Of a stretch of DNA of 64,000 bases, positions 63,872 to 64,000 are shown piece by piece. The stretch covers positions 1 through 64,000 of the forward strand of contig CAVWQV010000007.1 in NCBI GenBank assembly GCA_963757115.1, in the 5' to 3' direction. The notes under the pieces were generated by a model. The model saw only the letters and a program-made list of their open reading frames with translations, was not told where the DNA came from and did not search any database. Origin of the DNA: CAVWQV01 sp963757115. Lineage in GTDB: Bacteria > Pseudomonadota > Alphaproteobacteria > Acetobacterales > Acetobacteraceae. Positions within the stretch are counted from its first letter, which is position 1; every line of letters starts with the position of its first letter. The position numbers were made by a program, and so were the translations under genes.

Positions 63872-64000
63872 GTGGCCGATGGCGGGCCGCTCGCTGGCAT
63901 CCGGGTGATCGACCTGACTACCGTCGTGCTCGGACCGTTCGCGACCCAGCTCCTCGGCGACATGGGGGCAGACGTCATCAAGGTGGAAACGCCCGAGGGC
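63872..64000 (+). CDS. CaiB/BaiF family CoA transferase, N-terminal fragment cut by the window edge
   Basis: A GTG at 63872, two bases after the uppP stop, opens VADGGPLAGIRVIDLTTVVL, then GPFATQLLGDMGADVIKVET and PEG at the edge. The pattern PLxGIRVxDLTxVxxGPxxTxxLxDxGADVIKVExPxG is the unmistakable start of family III CoA transferases, which move CoA between acyl-CoA donors and carboxylates. Only 43 codons are visible, so the substrate cannot be judged; glutarate, formyl and carnitine types all begin this way. The tight spacing suggests co-transcription with uppP, a functionally odd pairing that may be incidental. Confidence 0.88.
   Translation, partial: MADGGPLAGIRVIDLTTVVLGPFATQLLGDMGADVIKVETPEG

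Noticed and set aside
1..64000. Mobile element, prophage, CRISPR array or anti-phage defence cluster
   Set aside because: No transposase, integrase, recombinase, repeat array, restriction enzyme, toxin with nuclease motif or phage structural gene was seen on either strand.

Overview
The window is one high-GC bacterial contig of 64 kb with no rRNA, tRNA, CRISPR array, insertion sequence or phage gene that I could see. Gene content suggests an alphaproteobacterium of the Rhodospirillales, most like Acetobacteraceae. The evidence is a pentose-phosphate/gluconate operon in the style of that family, an Rrf2-cysK pair, twin-arginine LivK-type binding proteins, an alphaproteobacterial UppP, and a CaiB/BaiF CoA transferase. 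This placement is inference from gene order and sequence style.

Layout. 1-3.4 kb holds three disrupted genes (metal-binding SBP remnant, NxxG-repeat protein, sugar-type SBP) and one small intact hypothetical gene. 3.5-6.8 kb holds a cyclase/kynurenine-formamidase-like enzyme, an HpaB-type flavin monooxygenase and, divergent from it, a VOC protein. 6.9-8.4 kb is rrf2-cysK. 8.6-12.3 kb holds a double-domain GT2 glycosyltransferase and a class-C-type serine hydrolase. 12.4-18.2 kb holds an AceE-like transketolase, a DUF29 protein, malonyl-CoA decarboxylase and the NAD(P)HX repair enzyme. 18.3-27.5 kb is a complete tripartite efflux operon (outer membrane factor, MdtA, MdtB, MdtC). 27.8-33.7 kb is a Liv-type ABC importer with two tandem binding proteins. 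33.7-43.2 kb is mixed housekeeping: GNAT, GH15, a secreted Pro/Tyr-rich protein, DEAD-box helicase, gcdH, an RNA m5U methyltransferase, glutamate dehydrogenase and a secreted GH16. 43.3-48.4 kb holds SDR, ggt, ppa, lhgO and a DedA protein. 48.4-56.1 kb is the operon tkt-tal-zwf-pgl-rpiA-gntK-gluconolactonase. 56.3-58.5 kb holds VOC, a luciferase-like oxidoreductase and a broken entericidin-type lipoprotein. 58.7-60.4 kb is a translationally coupled DedA/ATP-grasp pair. 60.5-62.9 kb is a poorly coding region with small genes and a DapA-C-terminus chimera. 63-64 kb holds uppP and the start of a CoA transferase.

The dominant technical feature is broken frames. About 20 genes, including core-metabolism genes such as tkt, zwf and glutamate dehydrogenase, lose frame. 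In at least 16 of these places removal of exactly one base restores the family sequence, usually down to a normal stop and a normal overlap with the next gene. This looks like sequencing or assembly error more than gene decay. It also creates apparent fusions (MdtA-MdtB, GDH-GH16, GntK-lactonase, NnrE-MCD) that should not be taken at face value.

Functionally, the central operon routes glucose-6-phosphate and gluconate into the pentose phosphate pathway. The Liv-type importer, gcdH, HpaB and VOC genes point to scavenging and catabolism of amino acids and aromatics. The two DedA proteins, the coupled ATP-grasp ligase and UppP are candidates for a polyprenyl-phosphate or phospholipid handling theme, which is the most interesting hypothesis here but remains unproven.
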